Under the pieces are notes generated by a model. It was not told the DNA's origin and searched no databases. It saw only the letters and a program-made list of their open reading frames with translations. Positions 26,748-39,690 of a DNA stretch of 64,000 nucleotides are shown piece after piece (positions within the stretch are counted from its first letter, which is position 1; every line of letters starts with the position of its first letter). This DNA comes from Siniperca chuatsi (Eukaryota > Chordata > Actinopteri > Centrarchiformes > Sinipercidae). The translations under genes were made by a program, and so were the position numbers. The stretch is taken from contig NC_058046.1 of the NCBI RefSeq assembly GCF_020085105.1, positions 13,915,175 to 13,979,174 on the forward strand. Reading direction: 5' to 3'.

Positions 26748-26800
26748 AGTTTAAATTTCCTTACACTTTTCATGTAAGGAAGTAAAATTTCATTTAAACT
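26748..26800. repeat. imperfect hairpin
   Basis: Inner arms TTCCTTACA (26757-26765) and TGTAAGGAA (26773-26781) with a 7-nt loop, and outer arms AGTTTAAA and TTTAAACT with an asymmetric bulge. The total of 53 nt is shorter than a usual microRNA precursor. Confidence 0.7.
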
Positions 26801-27131
26801 TTAATACTTGTACTAAAAAAAACCATCTTTCCTGTTTTGAACCCACCTTCTAACAGGAAGTTGGATCAACCAATTAGCTTGTTTGACACGCAGAACCAAT
26901 AAGACCCTTCTCTGCATAGATCTGCGGAGACATTTACATGTATCTTTTTCTCAGGTGTGTCTGAGACAGACCACATTTCTTTTTTCGCCTGCAAAAAGCA
27001 CTAAATCAACACAAGAAAAACATAGGGACAGCCAACAGTGTGTGATCTGTGCTTAGCCCAGACTGCTCACTCACATCATTTAATGAACCAAGTCCTCTCA
27101 CTAATGAGGCTAGCAAAGGACTCACAGGTCA

Positions 27132-27135
<4 letters not shown>

Positions 27136-27211
<76 letters not shown>

Positions 27212-27225
27212 TACACACACACACA
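27136..27225. repeat. compound (CT)n(CA)n microsatellite
   Basis: About 34 CT units (27136-27204) pass directly into CA repeats with minor interruptions. Confidence 0.97.
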
Positions 27226-27294
27226 AACCCACAAACAGACACACACTTCGTCTCCACTCCATACTCATTTTTGAAGCTCTGTATAAAAACGTAG

Positions 27295-27440
27295 CGGTAA
27301 AATTTAGAGGCTCTTAGTTAATTACTAAGGACAGGTCAGAGTCTCTTCATTGGACTTGAGTTCATTAACCTTTCGACGACATCTGGCGATGTCATATGAA
27401 AGTGCCTCCTTCATATCGCATTGTTGTGGGAAATCACACC
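27295..27440. promoter_or_regulatory. candidate conserved non-coding element
   Basis: CTCTTAGTTAATTACTAAGGAC (a partly self-complementary core) and GTTCATTAACCTTTCGACGAC in complex sequence just after a long microsatellite. Confidence 0.28.
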
Positions 27441-27982
27441 TTTATGACCTCAGGAGATGCCATCTTCCATTTTAGCATGTCAAGGCTAAAATTCTCTGTT
27501 ATATTTTATGACAAATAATGGGTGCAGGATGATTAGCTGAGTTATTTTTGAAGCTATTGTAAAATAAAAGACAATTCAAATATTAACAACATCATCAGAA
27601 ATCATTACTCATATACTGTTATGCTGCTTATCAAACTGAATTATAAATTAACTTATGCTTCATGGCTTGGCTAATAACAGAACAGTAAACCTTGGCCTCT
27701 CTTGGCTTTTTCTCTAAATATATGATGCTGTGTAGCCTCACTGATGCATGGAGTATGGAAGTGGGTTTGGACAACCAATCAGCATTGGGAGGATTCTGTC
27801 TTGACAGGAGATCTCTTTGTAATTTTGAAGATTATTTTGAATATAAGGTAAATAAACAGAGCTGTTACCCTACAGTCTGAGGTAGACATTCTGGTGATGA
27901 ATCTTATATCTGTGCATCTGAAGGCATCCTTCACTGAGAGGCATACACAAGAAAATAATGCTCACATGCCCACGCACCCACA

Positions 27983-27985
<3 letters not shown>

Positions 27986-28028
<43 letters not shown>

Positions 28029-28040
28029 CACATACACACA
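27986..28040. repeat. (CA)n microsatellite
   Basis: About 25 CA units with a CG and a TA interruption. Confidence 0.97.
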
Positions 28041-28569
28041 ATCAGATTCTACATCTCTGCAGGTGCTGTCATGGGCCCACTCTTCATCCTCCCATCCTTT
28101 CCCCAGCTCTCCTCTTCTTCCTTTGTTCCCAGACTGCACACCGACATGTCCAGGTCTCGCCTCTGGGGAGTTTAGCCTGGCAGGAGGCTTGTTTTCAGAG
28201 CTTTGCTCTTTTTTCTCTTCTCTTCTTCTCCTTTCTCCTTCCTGGGTTTTTTTCGTCTGTACCGGTGCTGGCTAATTACCGGCACATTCTCCTCCTGCCA
28301 ACAGTGTGCTGCTGCTGTCGAGCGCCTACCCGCCTCCCACCCTCCCACCACCTCTTCCTCCCCTACTCCTCTGTTTCTCTCTTCCTCATCACTAGGAGAG
28401 AGCGGAGAAAGGAGGTGGAGGGGAGGGCCGGGGTACAGATGTGTATTAATGAAGCAGTGAAGGGCAGGGGGTGACTCATAGAGAGGGAAAGAGAGAGGGA
28501 GGGAAAGAGGAGCAAGAGGCTATTTGCATGCAGAGACAACGAGATTCACCACTTCTACAATGCCTTTCA

Positions 28570-28571
<2 letters not shown>

Positions 28572-28617
<46 letters not shown>

Positions 28618-28633
28618 ATCTATCTATCTATCT
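28572..28633. repeat. compound (CT)n(CTAT)n microsatellite
   Basis: CT units followed by CTAT tetranucleotides, within a longer pyrimidine-rich stretch (28,060-28,735) and followed by a purine-rich one (28,805-28,920). Confidence 0.95.
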
Positions 28634-28734
28634 GTGTCTCTCTCCCTTCACATCCTCTTCCCATCATCCTGCATTCTCTCACTTTCTAGCTCCCTCCCTC
28701 TCCTCTACCTCCTTGCCTCTCTCCTTTGCTCTCC

Positions 28735-28815
28735 GGCTTGCTGCCACGGCTGATTTGAATAATTCAGCACAAGCCGATATTCTCCAGGGCCCCATTGTCT
28801 GTGCGCGGCAGGAGA
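28735..28815. promoter_or_regulatory. candidate conserved non-coding element
   Basis: A short complex island (GATTTGAATAATTCAGCACA, CCGATATTCTCCAGGGCCCC) isolated between a pyrimidine-rich stretch and a purine-rich one, which makes it stand out. Confidence 0.3.
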
Positions 28816-31213
28816 ATGAGAAGGAGAGAGACAGGGAAAGAGAGGGAAAGAAGAGAGAGAGGGGGGGAGTGCAGGGCAGTGTGTGTATGGGTGTGTGGGG
28901 GAGGTGGGAGGTCCATCCTGCCTGCTTTCACCTAGCTGTGGCGTAAATCAGCACTAATGAGGTAGAGGAGGAATACCTAGGCCTCGTAACAGACTACAGA
29001 AGCCATTGCCATGCAAGTGCACTAATGCACACAGGTAGACACACATTTAGCAGTCTACATGCATACAACACTTCTATAACCTTCACTGCTCTGCTGTGTT
29101 TCAGTTATTGACTTGTTGCTAACCCTCACTCCCATGTGTGCTCAACCCGGCACATGTTCAATGTCATCCTGCAGGAGGAGGAATATTGGCAAAGAGAGCA
29201 ATGGTCTCAACAAACACAAGAAACACAATCAGTGTAACTGATCAATAGCAGCATTGTTAAGGTCAAATGTTTGCAAGTGGTCAGCAGACACTTAAAATTG
29301 TTGACGTATTTGCATTAATCACAATAACATCATGCAAAGGGAAATTGAGAAAAATCAAGATGAGACCCACTGGCACTGGCATGAAAAGAAAACACTTACT
29401 GCTTTAGTCTGTTGAAATATTGTTAATTCAAGGAGAAAAAAAATCTCCAAAGTGAATACTGTATATAGACAGTGGCTCTATAATCTAAAAGCTATCTTAG
29501 AGTTTGCTCGTGGAATGTGTGTCTCCTCTCTGGAGATTTTTCTGATGTAATACTTTTGGCGTGATGTTGTGACCATTTGTAGTTTTTACAGCTGCATGAA
29601 GAAGAGTAAGAATTGCATGTTGAATATACTACAAAGGAAGAGAAGAGATTTGTCTGCATATTACAGGCCATGATTTGACTTCTCCACCCTTCCCAGAAAT
29701 AGATCATCAGCTTCAGATTGAACCCTGAAAGACTGGAGGCCAAACCCAAACTGCTGAGTACACAAGACACAACAGATGCTCTCTCATTCTGTCTCTTTAG
29801 TTCTCTTTGACTTTTGCACTTTCTTTTGGTGTCAAACCTCCTTGATCTTCACCTCGCATCTCACCTTCTGTCACACTAACCCCTACTCACTCAGCCCGTC
29901 TTCTCACCATCAACCTACTGACTCTTGTAAGGGAGGGGGCGAAAAACCGTCCCGCCCACGGGAACTTCCTCAGACGACAGGCACAACACAAAGACTGGAC
30001 TCAGATCAGCTGAATGTGACAAAGCTCAAGAGACTGTAGTCTACACTGTAGCTTCTTCACACCCTGCTGGTGATTTGTTCCCATAAGAAAATATGTCAGT
30101 AATAGCTACACCTTCATGAATATGGACCAATGTGGAAGCTTTGTACTGTCTACACAGTGACTTCAGTCAAGTACCTCTCTCTTAGGAGATGACATACTAG
30201 CCCGTCAGATGTAGGGTTCTTAGTTTCTCAAAAAAAAGAAAGAAAGAAACATAATGTCTAGACATCAAAGGAATGACGCAAATGTTGTGAAAGGGCTTTC
30301 TTTTGTGAGTCTTGTGAACTTGCTGTCAGGCATTGGTAAAATGTGCATTTTAAAACGTTTGGGAGTGTAGATTCAAAACTAAGTATTGCACATTATTTCT
30401 ATCAGCACAGCTTTAGTTCTATATTTGGCTCCTGTGGGTGAAGAATTCAATAAAAAACAATGAGTATGGGGGAGGCATGATCACAAGTTTTTTATATAGA
30501 GGAACTGATTCCCTGGGTGCATTTTACAGCTGTAATAATGTAATCTGGGGAACATTTATTGGGTTGTTTATCTGAAATAACAAGCTAACAACGTGTTAGA
30601 TAGGCTCAATTAACCAGTGAATCACAAAACCAGCATAATGCCGGTGCCTTCTCCTCATTTTCTCTTTTCTCAATATCTGCTTGCTTGCTATCCTCCACCC
30701 CCATCTAGTTAAGAAGTCTAAACCATGAGGTGTTTTTTAGCCATCGGGAAAAGGGGAAGAGTTTACCTCACATTATCAAAGTGTCACATGATGAATGAAC
30801 CCACATGAGTATAATGGTCAAATAATCAGCTTCAGGAATTTGCTCAATGAATCAAACTCTATCCCTAGGATCATTTTACTCAATGAGAGGAAAGACCAGA
30901 GAGTAACTTCACTGTTCGCACTCTGGGCCTCTCACTTTGTCTGCGGTCCCCCATCACTTGCCTTGCCAAAAGCACTGACTGGAGGAGGGTGGAATTCCTC
31001 CAGGCCAACAGCAAATTTTAGAGAAAGGTCGAGTGAAATAAAAAAAGGGAAAGAAAGGCCAGCAAAGGGAAAGACAGAACTGTCATAAATGTAAATGATG
31101 TTATAGCCTGTATGGCAATAACATAATTTACATTTAGCTGGTATCTCATGTTTGCTGTGTGATCAGAATTATGAATTCAGTCATTGTCATGGCCATCAGG
31201 GAGTTACATAGAT

Positions 31214-31352
<139 letters not shown>

Positions 31353-31588
31353 AATAGATATTCAACATCTGTTATGCAGCTGGGAGTATTTCTAAGGGAC
31401 GCCAGGAGAAAAAGGAATTAAACACATGAAGGAGGAGCTGAGAGAAGGCTGGGAGAGAAGAGAAACACAGGATCCAAAATGGCTGGACTGGATTAAAATG
31501 GCAGGAGTAAAAGAACACCTTTCATATTAGCCTGGATGTATATATATGGGAAACAGGCCTGATCTCTCTGCCATAATTAACTTTGAAA

Positions 31589-31631
31589 GTCAGCATGCAG
31601 GTCTAGTTGAGAACTAGACCTGCATGCTGAC
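31589..31631. repeat. perfect inverted repeat, 20-bp arms and 3-nt loop
   Basis: Arm GTCAGCATGCAGGTCTAGTT at 31589-31608, spacer GAG at 31609-31611, and its exact reverse complement at 31612-31631. It would fold into a mismatch-free hairpin. It lies outside any recognised repeat or gene. Confidence 0.98.
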
Positions 31632-34127
31632 CTTTATAGTAAAACCTCTTTTTACAATATAGGTGAGGCAACTTACACCTTGAGTAAAGTTTCACCTAAC
31701 AAATAGTACATTAACAGCATGCCAGGGTTCATGTAACAGCAACATGTAGCTGCTGAATGCAAATTCAAAGTCCTCATCCTTGTCCTGATAACAGCTTCTC
31801 AACAGCTGTAAAGTGGCCATGAAAATAGGGCCACACACACACACAGCCCTGAGCTTGGCTGAGCTGCGTCACTCCTACAGGCCCTGACAGTAATCAGGAG
31901 GAGAAGTGAATGCTGAGGAAGTGTCAACAGAAACAAACCCTGTGCTTCGTTTAGGCCAGATTGAACTGATAGCTCATTGCCAGTGACATAATTTAGATGA
32001 ATGGTGGGTCCAATCCATCAGAAGAGTATCGCTGGTGTGAGCGTGAGTGTGAGTGGGGGGAAGAGGAGGGGTGCCACCCTCTCCGTGCCTGGCTGCCAGT
32101 AGGGATCCCATTACCCTACACCTGTTAACAACACCAATCCCCTTGTATAGACAGTAAAGTGATCCTTTTATCGAAGGCAGAGGGACGGAAAGGGACAGAC
32201 GGAGAGAGAATGGGCATGTGAGAGGAAAGAGGAAAAGAGCCGAGAGGAGAGATGAAGCGGAGGAATAAAGAAATGTTTTCTTGTTTGGTTTTAGAGACAC
32301 TAGCACCCCTGGACATGATGGATGAACCCAGGATCTGGAGAGACAAGTCATGGACAGATGGCTCAGATACACACTCCAATCGCAACGCAGCAGCCTCTAG
32401 ACTAAAGCAAGAGGGACATCTAGTGGTAGAGAGTTTAACTCCACCACAACTGTATATTACTCTTTCCTTAACTGGTGGAAATTTAATCAAGCAAGTAATT
32501 ATCAACTTTCAGACCTGTCAAATTTTGAAAATGTTTTATTTATTTACCTCACAGCAAATATAGATTAAACTCTTATAAGGAAACATCTTTGTCACTTTTA
32601 AAGATTTCAAATATAAAAAGCTGGCATAATAAAATGTCTAGTGAATTCAGACAATTCATAGTCATTTAGAGAATTCATATAATAAAAACAGATACATTTA
32701 CATAACATATTGTGTGACAACTATCAGAAAATCTGAATCTGAATTATGGAGTTCTTTATCTGAGCGCTTGAGCACTGGCTGATATTGCTTTTATTTTATG
32801 TTAAGCTGATTGAAAAAGTGTGGTTGCTGTTGGAAGGGTAGAGTGTATATGTAATTTTCTTCTGCTAAGGCACTTGTGAGTGATTATTCACAGCAATTAA
32901 AGAGCCAAATATGCTTTATGTGACCGCTGTACAGTGGGCTTCATTTGTTGGAATCGGTCCTCAATTTTATAGATTATAGAGTAAAAAAACAAACAAAACA
33001 TGTGCAACTTTTTGTAGAGAGGGTTTACATGTTAAGTTCATTAGAGGACTCTAGATGTTGATGACTTATGTTTGTAGAAAATCAACACAATTAATCAATC
33101 AATAAACAAACAATTAATCAATTTTAATTTAAAAATGCCAATATATGTGCTTTATACGCAACATCTTCAGTTATTATCTTCCATTCTTTTCTCCAAATTC
33201 AAAATCAAGACAGAAAAGGAGGTTTTTATGTTGTAATGTGGCACCAGCCAATCACATTCCTCAAGATAGCTTATCTGCATATGCTCTCATTTTGTGCAAC
33301 AAAGATGAGCACTCTGCCATGAAACATATTGTTATTCAGTGGGATATAGAGGAGAATTGTTATAGCAAGTAAGTGGCCATTATCTGCCACTGAAAGGCAA
33401 TTTTTATGTTTTTATATAGAGTTTTTTTAGGGGGGTGTACATTATTATCCCGTGATAAATGGCTCGTGCAGAAAAAGAACAACTATTGCTTAAAAGCAAC
33501 TGCGTCAAGCAGTAGGCTAATTGCCCCTTTTCAGACAGTGAAAATAATAGGTCAAAAATCAAAAGCAGCCCAAAATTTGACTAAATTACCCTCCTATAGG
33601 TGGAGAGAGAGTTTATATTCATCACTGAAGTGTCAGAAAAACACAGAGCAGTGACCTGGCAGGTTTTAAGGTAACCATTAACTGTTTGATAGCTTTAGGG
33701 GCCAGAAGTATCTGCATGCATTTGTCATTATTATTCAGTTTTCACTGTCAACTTGATTTATTTTGGAGGAAGCAAATAAGGCCTTTTTTATGGGGGATAG
33801 CTGTTTTTCAGCTAACTCTTTTCAGCTACAGTGTTACACCAGTTTGTACTGACTTAACAAAGGTGAGGAGAGTTGGAACAGCACATCAAGGCTTTGGGAC
33901 TGAGGTGTGGACAGACTCCCTTCCTCTGCTTTTGAGAAATAGCTGTGTCTACAGCTTCCCATCTGTCAAACTCATCCTATTGTGAAAGATCTATTCCATA
34001 TTTCGGCTAATTCAGCTTTGTTTTGGAATAGATTTCGGTCACAAAGCCCCAGATTGTGTTACACAAGCTATAAATACATCTGGAAAAAATTTCTAGAATT
34101 GTAACCAGTTACTATCAAAAAAAGAAT

Positions 34128-34871
34128 CTGTACACTGAAACACTTTTTGGGGAGTAATGACCTGGGAGTGAGATCAGAACATGGTTACCACTCTCATCTG
34201 TCCATTAAATATGTAGCAACTGCCAGGGGATGGTTAGCTTAGCTTAGCATAAAACTGGAAGTCAGGGGGAAACAGCTCGCCTGCTCCACCCAAGGGTAAA
34301 AAAAACTACCTTCCTGCACCTCTAAGATGACAAATTATAACACACTATATCTGTTTGGTTTAATCTGTACAAAAATTGAGGTGTAAAAAAAAAAACGTTG
34401 TGGTTTAATCTGATAGTATTATGTGCCGGACTAATATCTTGGTCAGGAGCAGTGACTTCCTGCTAGTTGTTTGGCCAACCTCCAACGACGACAAGACTCC
34501 TGGTTTTTGTATGGGCTAAACAGACAAGATATAAGTATATAGTGTATTACATTTTTTTGCTAGTATTTCTATTCCTGTGTACTGACTGAGTTTCCCCTCG
34601 GGGATCAATAAAGCATTTCTGATTCTGATAACATGTCAATCAGGACTAGCGAACTTTAGATGTGCTGGTAGGCAGATTTTGTCACCTTTGGACTGAGCCA
34701 GACTAGCTGTTTCCCCTTACTCCAAGTCTTTGTGCTAAGCTAAGCTAACTGGCTACTGGCTGTACCATCATATTTAATGGACAAATATGAGAGTGGTATC
34801 AATTTTCTCATCTAACTCTTGACAAGAAAGTGAATAAGTGTATTTCCCAAAATGTTAAACTATTCCTTTAA
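34128..34871 (-). mobile_element. TTAA-type fold-back repeat carrying a LINE-tail insertion
   Basis: Ends with TGTTAAACTATTCCTTTAA (34853-34871), the reverse complement of the element's left end. The left part (34175 on) has CCACTCTCATCTGTCCATTA and GGTTAGCTTAGCTTAGCATA, and the right part has the mirrored GTGCTAAGCTAAGCTAACTG and AATATGAGAGTGGTATCAAT. The middle contains GTGACTTCCTGCTAGTTG...GACGACAAGACTCC. A LINE-type tail (34588-34629) interrupts the right half, so the insertion is younger than the fold-back element. Confidence 0.75.
34540..34632 (+). mobile_element. fish LINE/SINE 3' tail inserted in the fold-back repeat
   Basis: Contains GAGTTTCCCCTCGGGGATCA followed by an AATAAAG and repeated GATTCT units. 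The same string recurs at 48,438-48,480 with one substitution. This is a frequent 3' terminus of fish retroposons; only the tail is recognisable. Confidence 0.6.
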
Positions 34872-35299
34872 CATGGCAAAGTATTAAATAAATGGACTAA
34901 AAGCCTTAATGGAGACACAGGATGACAGCAGTTCCCATAGGCCTGGGAAAGTGAGTAGTTCTTAAACTAAATATCATATTCATTAGTAAAGCCATCAGAA
35001 ATTGTGAACGCTATGATGTGATGCATGTGTAATAGCCTATTAGTGTTAAATACAAACCTGCGGGAACTATAAAAATGTTAAACTATGTGAACCTGTAACC
35101 TGTGTAGAAACTCATTCAGGAATGTTTTAGTTTCTAAATGACGTATTTTGTATTTCCACAATGCTAATGACAGTGCAACTAATTCTCTCCATTTCCATCT
35201 CATCATTCCAGTATCACTTATCAATGAGTTTGTGTAAATTACAGTGTGTGGGAGCACAAGTGGTGCAGCCCAACTAACAGCATTCATCCACAAAGGAGT

Positions 35300-35745
35300 T
35301 TCTCCTGTCCTCCTCGCCCCTTCCCGTGTCCTCCCCTCTCTCTCCCTCTCCTTTCACTCTCATATTGTGTCTCTAATAAGTCACGTCCATCTAGCAATTA
35401 TTATGAAATTAAAGCTATTTTCCATGGCTGATGTTTGCCCCGGTAATAACCACGCCGAGATAGACTGCATTCATTTAGCATTTTAGTTCAGCTCAATTCC
35501 TGTCGCATTAGCAAGAGGAGCAAAATCAGAGTGTCACTCAGATATTCTGCTTAATGGTTTGGCGATGGCCTAGCCTTTTTTTCTCCTTTTGCTTTCGCGA
35601 TCCTCCTAACCCTATCTCCCTGCCAATTATGCTGTTTAATCTATATGTAGATAATGGTGTCCAGGACCTCCCTGTTGAAATGTCAGGTGTGAAGAGGTTA
35701 TTAGCTAACTTTTAATTACTGTCCATCATTCACCAGCCAGCAGGA
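35300..35745. promoter_or_regulatory. candidate conserved non-coding element (strongest by texture)
   Basis: About 440 bp of complex sequence with many homeodomain-like cores: CTAGCAATTATTATGAAATTAAAG, CATTTAGCATTTTAGTTC, CTGCCAATTATGCTGTTTAATC, GGTTATTAGCTAACTTTTAATTACTG. It also has GCCCCGGTAATAACCACGCCG and GCTTTCGCGATCC, unusual CpG content for this window. No coding frame. Enhancer role inferred. Confidence 0.4.
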
Positions 35746-38700
35746 CAGATTGGCCCTCTCCGACTGTCCACTTATCTAGTCTCTGAATGTTGGCTGCAGG
35801 CAGGGAAACGAAAGACATTTAGGAAGCACCAGGTCTCTGACTTAATATCACCATTTTCACACTATTAAGAGGACTTAGTGTTTGGGAGAAAGACACGGAA
35901 GGGAGGAGGAAATGGTGTGACCAAGTAGATCATGTGTCAAATAGTTTAATGGAAGATGATTTAAAAGTTTAGAAGCAGAAAGAGGAGGACATGAAGCGAG
36001 AATCAGCAAAGAAGAAAGTGGTTGTGGGATAACTAAGTATGCAAGTATGCAAGTCATTTTGCATCAACATAAAGCAGAACAAGAATCTGTGCTCTCAGAT
36101 GTTCCAAAATACTTGAACCACATTATGTTTTGTGGTTCTACAGACATTGAGTCATGTCCGTCCTGGTCTGAAAAACCTGCAGCTGGGTTAAAACAGAGAT
36201 TGCCCTGTTCATAGAGATTAGCTGGATTTTCCTCTTCTTCAAATGTTTTAAAAGTCTGCAAACCATTTTCGTGAACTCCCCCTGCCCTTGTGTTAAAGCC
36301 TCTATTGTACATTTTAAAGACCTGCAACCCCTGACCCAAATTCTGCTGCTCTCCACTTCCATTCCTGCTCTCCAATACTTGTATTGGGGCCCAAAATAAT
36401 ATGAGCGCCGGCCATGAGCTCTGAGGTCTGTCTGTATCTGCTATGAAGCAGACTGCAAGGACTAACTTTATGAAATGTGGAGAAATATGCAACTGTCAAA
36501 AATAAGAAAAACATAAAGGAAGTTTTGCTTTGTCACAAATTTAGGAAATGGGGCGTAAAAGGCATCTCGAACAAGTCAAGAAAGCACAGTCAGGTTTTGC
36601 TAATAAACTGCAATTTCCGCATTATCACACTTCACATTCTGCAACAAAGTCACACATTTCACATCATAACACCTGCTGGTGTCTACAAGAGACGGCTTAC
36701 AACTTTTAGTAAAATTTGTGAAATGCAACTCTGGCAATGAGATCTATTGAAGCACTTTTTTGGGGGTCAAGTTTCACTGGAGTTTGTAATGGTGCTTGCA
36801 GTTTAGGTGATTGTATGATTTGTCTGGTGCTCTCAATGTCCATTATATTTAGAAATAAAGGATCTCACCACTAAATTACACTGGTTTACGTGTATTTGCA
36901 AACATATACCTGCATGGGCAGTATGGACTGTTAAAGCTTGTAAAACACATTTAACAGCTGTGACAACAGAGCAACCCTGAATAAGACTTGTACCCTAAAA
37001 TTAGAAAACCTCAACATTGTAACCAGATTCACACGTCTTCAAATCGAACTACAAGAAGAGACACACATACACACAAACACGCATACCTGGGGGGAGAGCA
37101 ATCTATATTCAGCCCTTGATCTGTCTTTGAGCGGATTTACTATTTTAAACTCCGATTACAGCGCCACAGAGAGGAATACTTCCCTAACTCACTTTTTTGT
37201 CTCCCCCCTCGCCATCTTTTACAGCTTACAGACAAATTCCGTTGGAGGCAGTGAGCTGTTATTTCAGCAGACATCCTCCCTGTGATGGAGGCTCTGGTTA
37301 CAGAGAGCTGCTTCTGGATCACACATATAAACACAGACACACACATACACACACATACGCACTATGCACAGACTTTCCTCATTTTACTAAAATGATTGAT
37401 GACAATTCTGAAACGATGAGATAATTCTGGAATTATTTCTTACCAGCCAGCACTGTTTCTTCTCCACGACTCTCTCTCTCTCTCTGGGCCTCTGTGGCAT
37501 CCAAGTCCCTGTAAACTCGAGCATTAGTGTGTTTTCAAAGACTAACAAAACTAACCATTCGCTGGAGAACATCATTAAGCCGATTAATGTTTTTAATAAA
37601 CATACCTGCCTTTGAACTGGAGTTTGTGTGATATTTAAGACTTTAAGTGGAGCCTCACTGTTCTGTGAGGGGTTTTGTGTGTGTTAAGACTCTGCTCTCT
37701 GAGCTCTGCGGTGAATTACAGCTGACCCATGAAGACCCCGGGCCCCGCTGCTCCTACCTTTGGAAAACCCTGTCATCTGGATCACATCGGGCTGAAATGG
37801 GGGGCAGAGCAGAGCCCCCTCTGTCTGACAAAAGTGAAGGAGGAGGACGATGGAATGAAGGTCCACTGAGGTGTGTGTGTTTGTGTGTGTGTGTGGGTTT
37901 CAGTCTGCAACACAACCCCTCGGTCTTTCTGTCTTTCTGTCTCTGTATGAACCTGTATGACATTTTGTTGTATAATAATAATCAGAATTGTTTGTTGTAA
38001 ATAGATATATAAATATAATATACATATAATAATTGGTCACATTGGTCATGGGTGTCATATACTGGGAGACACTGGTGGTGGACACTGCCGCAGTCTACAT
38101 AGCCTGCAATCTCTCAGAATACAGAGGTATGACCTTTGACCTTTATATCTCGACCATCAAACTTAGCTAAATTTGATTTGCACCTCTCAATAGGATCATT
38201 TCTGACTTTCACAGCATGCAGTGGAAACACAGTCTGATAACAGCATTACACACATCTGTCATACAATGTGTCAGAGAGAAATCTTACACATATCACAGGA
38301 AACAAGACATTCCTTCAATCCAGATGACACATTTATAAAACTATGCATGTCTTCTGGGTTGTGATTTCTGTTTAAAGTTGAAAAAGTTGAAAAATGTGCT
38401 TACAATAAATTCACTCCCTTAAAGTTGAGACGCTTAAAGAATTTACTGTGCATATTTTACCAGAAAATACACTTTTACAGTGACAGGTGAATCAGAAATG
38501 CACTTTACAGTACATAAAGAGTGTATCATCCAAATAAATAGTAGATAAATCATTGAAATCATGAAATCATTGCACCATCACAAACATTTGTCCAGTGGCT
38601 GCAAATATGAGCAGAACATCCAATAATCTTGTAGTAGAGTTTACACTGCACCAAAACACATAGCAAATCTGCTAACCTGATGAGTTGCTGCCCCCTGCTG

Positions 38701-39599
38701 TAACACTGCAATCATGAAAATCTTGAAATCCTCACATCAATGTGTGGCAACATGTAGCAGGACAGCATTGCTATTATAGAGAGTTTAAATAAAATGGATA
38801 CTGCAGGACTCTGCATGTGCTGAATGTGCTGCGAAAGTAATCATGCTTCAGTATGATTGCAGCAATCAAGAGAGCAAATCATTTATTTAGGATAATGGCA
38901 CTCCTGGAGTTGGCACTCCAGATCACCATAGAAATAAAATACCTTGTATTTTCCTGGCTGGGTGCACAAAACATGTTCTACTGTACCTTTTGTTGTTGTG
39001 GACAATTTAAATACTTGACTGCAACGGATCTTTTGTATTAGACTCCGTAGGTTGCAATTTTTCATTTCAATAGTTGAGAAAAGAGACAATACAATAAAAA
39101 CATGTTTTATTTATATATGAAAATTGTTTATTACAAACATATGTAGTAAAGACAACTGATGAATTAGCAATAAAGTACAAAAATAGTTGTGTACATTTAT
39201 TTTATTTTTCTTTACATGCACTTTCACACAGTGTGTTGTTTGAGAGGTTCACGGGTGATATCTGTGTTTTATAGGTATCCTGGTGCTCAGCTAAGCTGAA
39301 AGAGTAATTGTGGATACACTTGGTTAAAACTTCTCTAGTGAATATAATCTGCATTGGTATGTTAAATTATTGTTTTGAGAGAAAATCAGGCGGTCACTCA
39401 TCCAGTTTGCTTACATTTGCACACATATACACATTCTGTACAAACACACACACACTTTTCTGTGCTCTCTCTCACACACACATACACAGACAGGGACATT
39501 CAATCACATCAGAAACTCTTCAAAACTTAATTCTGTTAGTACATTCAATAAGTGATGCAACTCCTCAAAATCGGGGTGCTTCACTAATTGTGCCACTCA

Positions 39600-39690
39600 G
39601 CAGAAAGTTAGTGGTTTTAGTTAGTTTTTGTTAGATTATTAGTTTATTAGTAGGTTAGTTTGTTAGTTTGCTGAGAGCTAATAAAGCTCT
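39600..39690 (+). repeat. TTAGT-rich low-complexity tract
   Basis: Irregular repeats of TTAGT/GTTAGTTT; similar GTTAGTA strings recur thinly to about 40,640. Confidence 0.7.

Noticed and set aside
27038-28946. Serine-leucine and threonine-histidine repeat frames
   Set aside because: They are translations of (CT)n and (CA)n microsatellites.
31589-31631. The perfect hairpin as a rho-type terminator or a microRNA gene
   Set aside because: The genome is eukaryotic, no adjacent gene ends there, and the 43-nt stem-loop with a 3-nt loop is too short for a normal microRNA precursor.
36064-36492. Minus-strand 142-codon frame as a gene
   Set aside because: No family resemblance, no signal or domain, and no supported splice sites; chance frame in moderately GC DNA.
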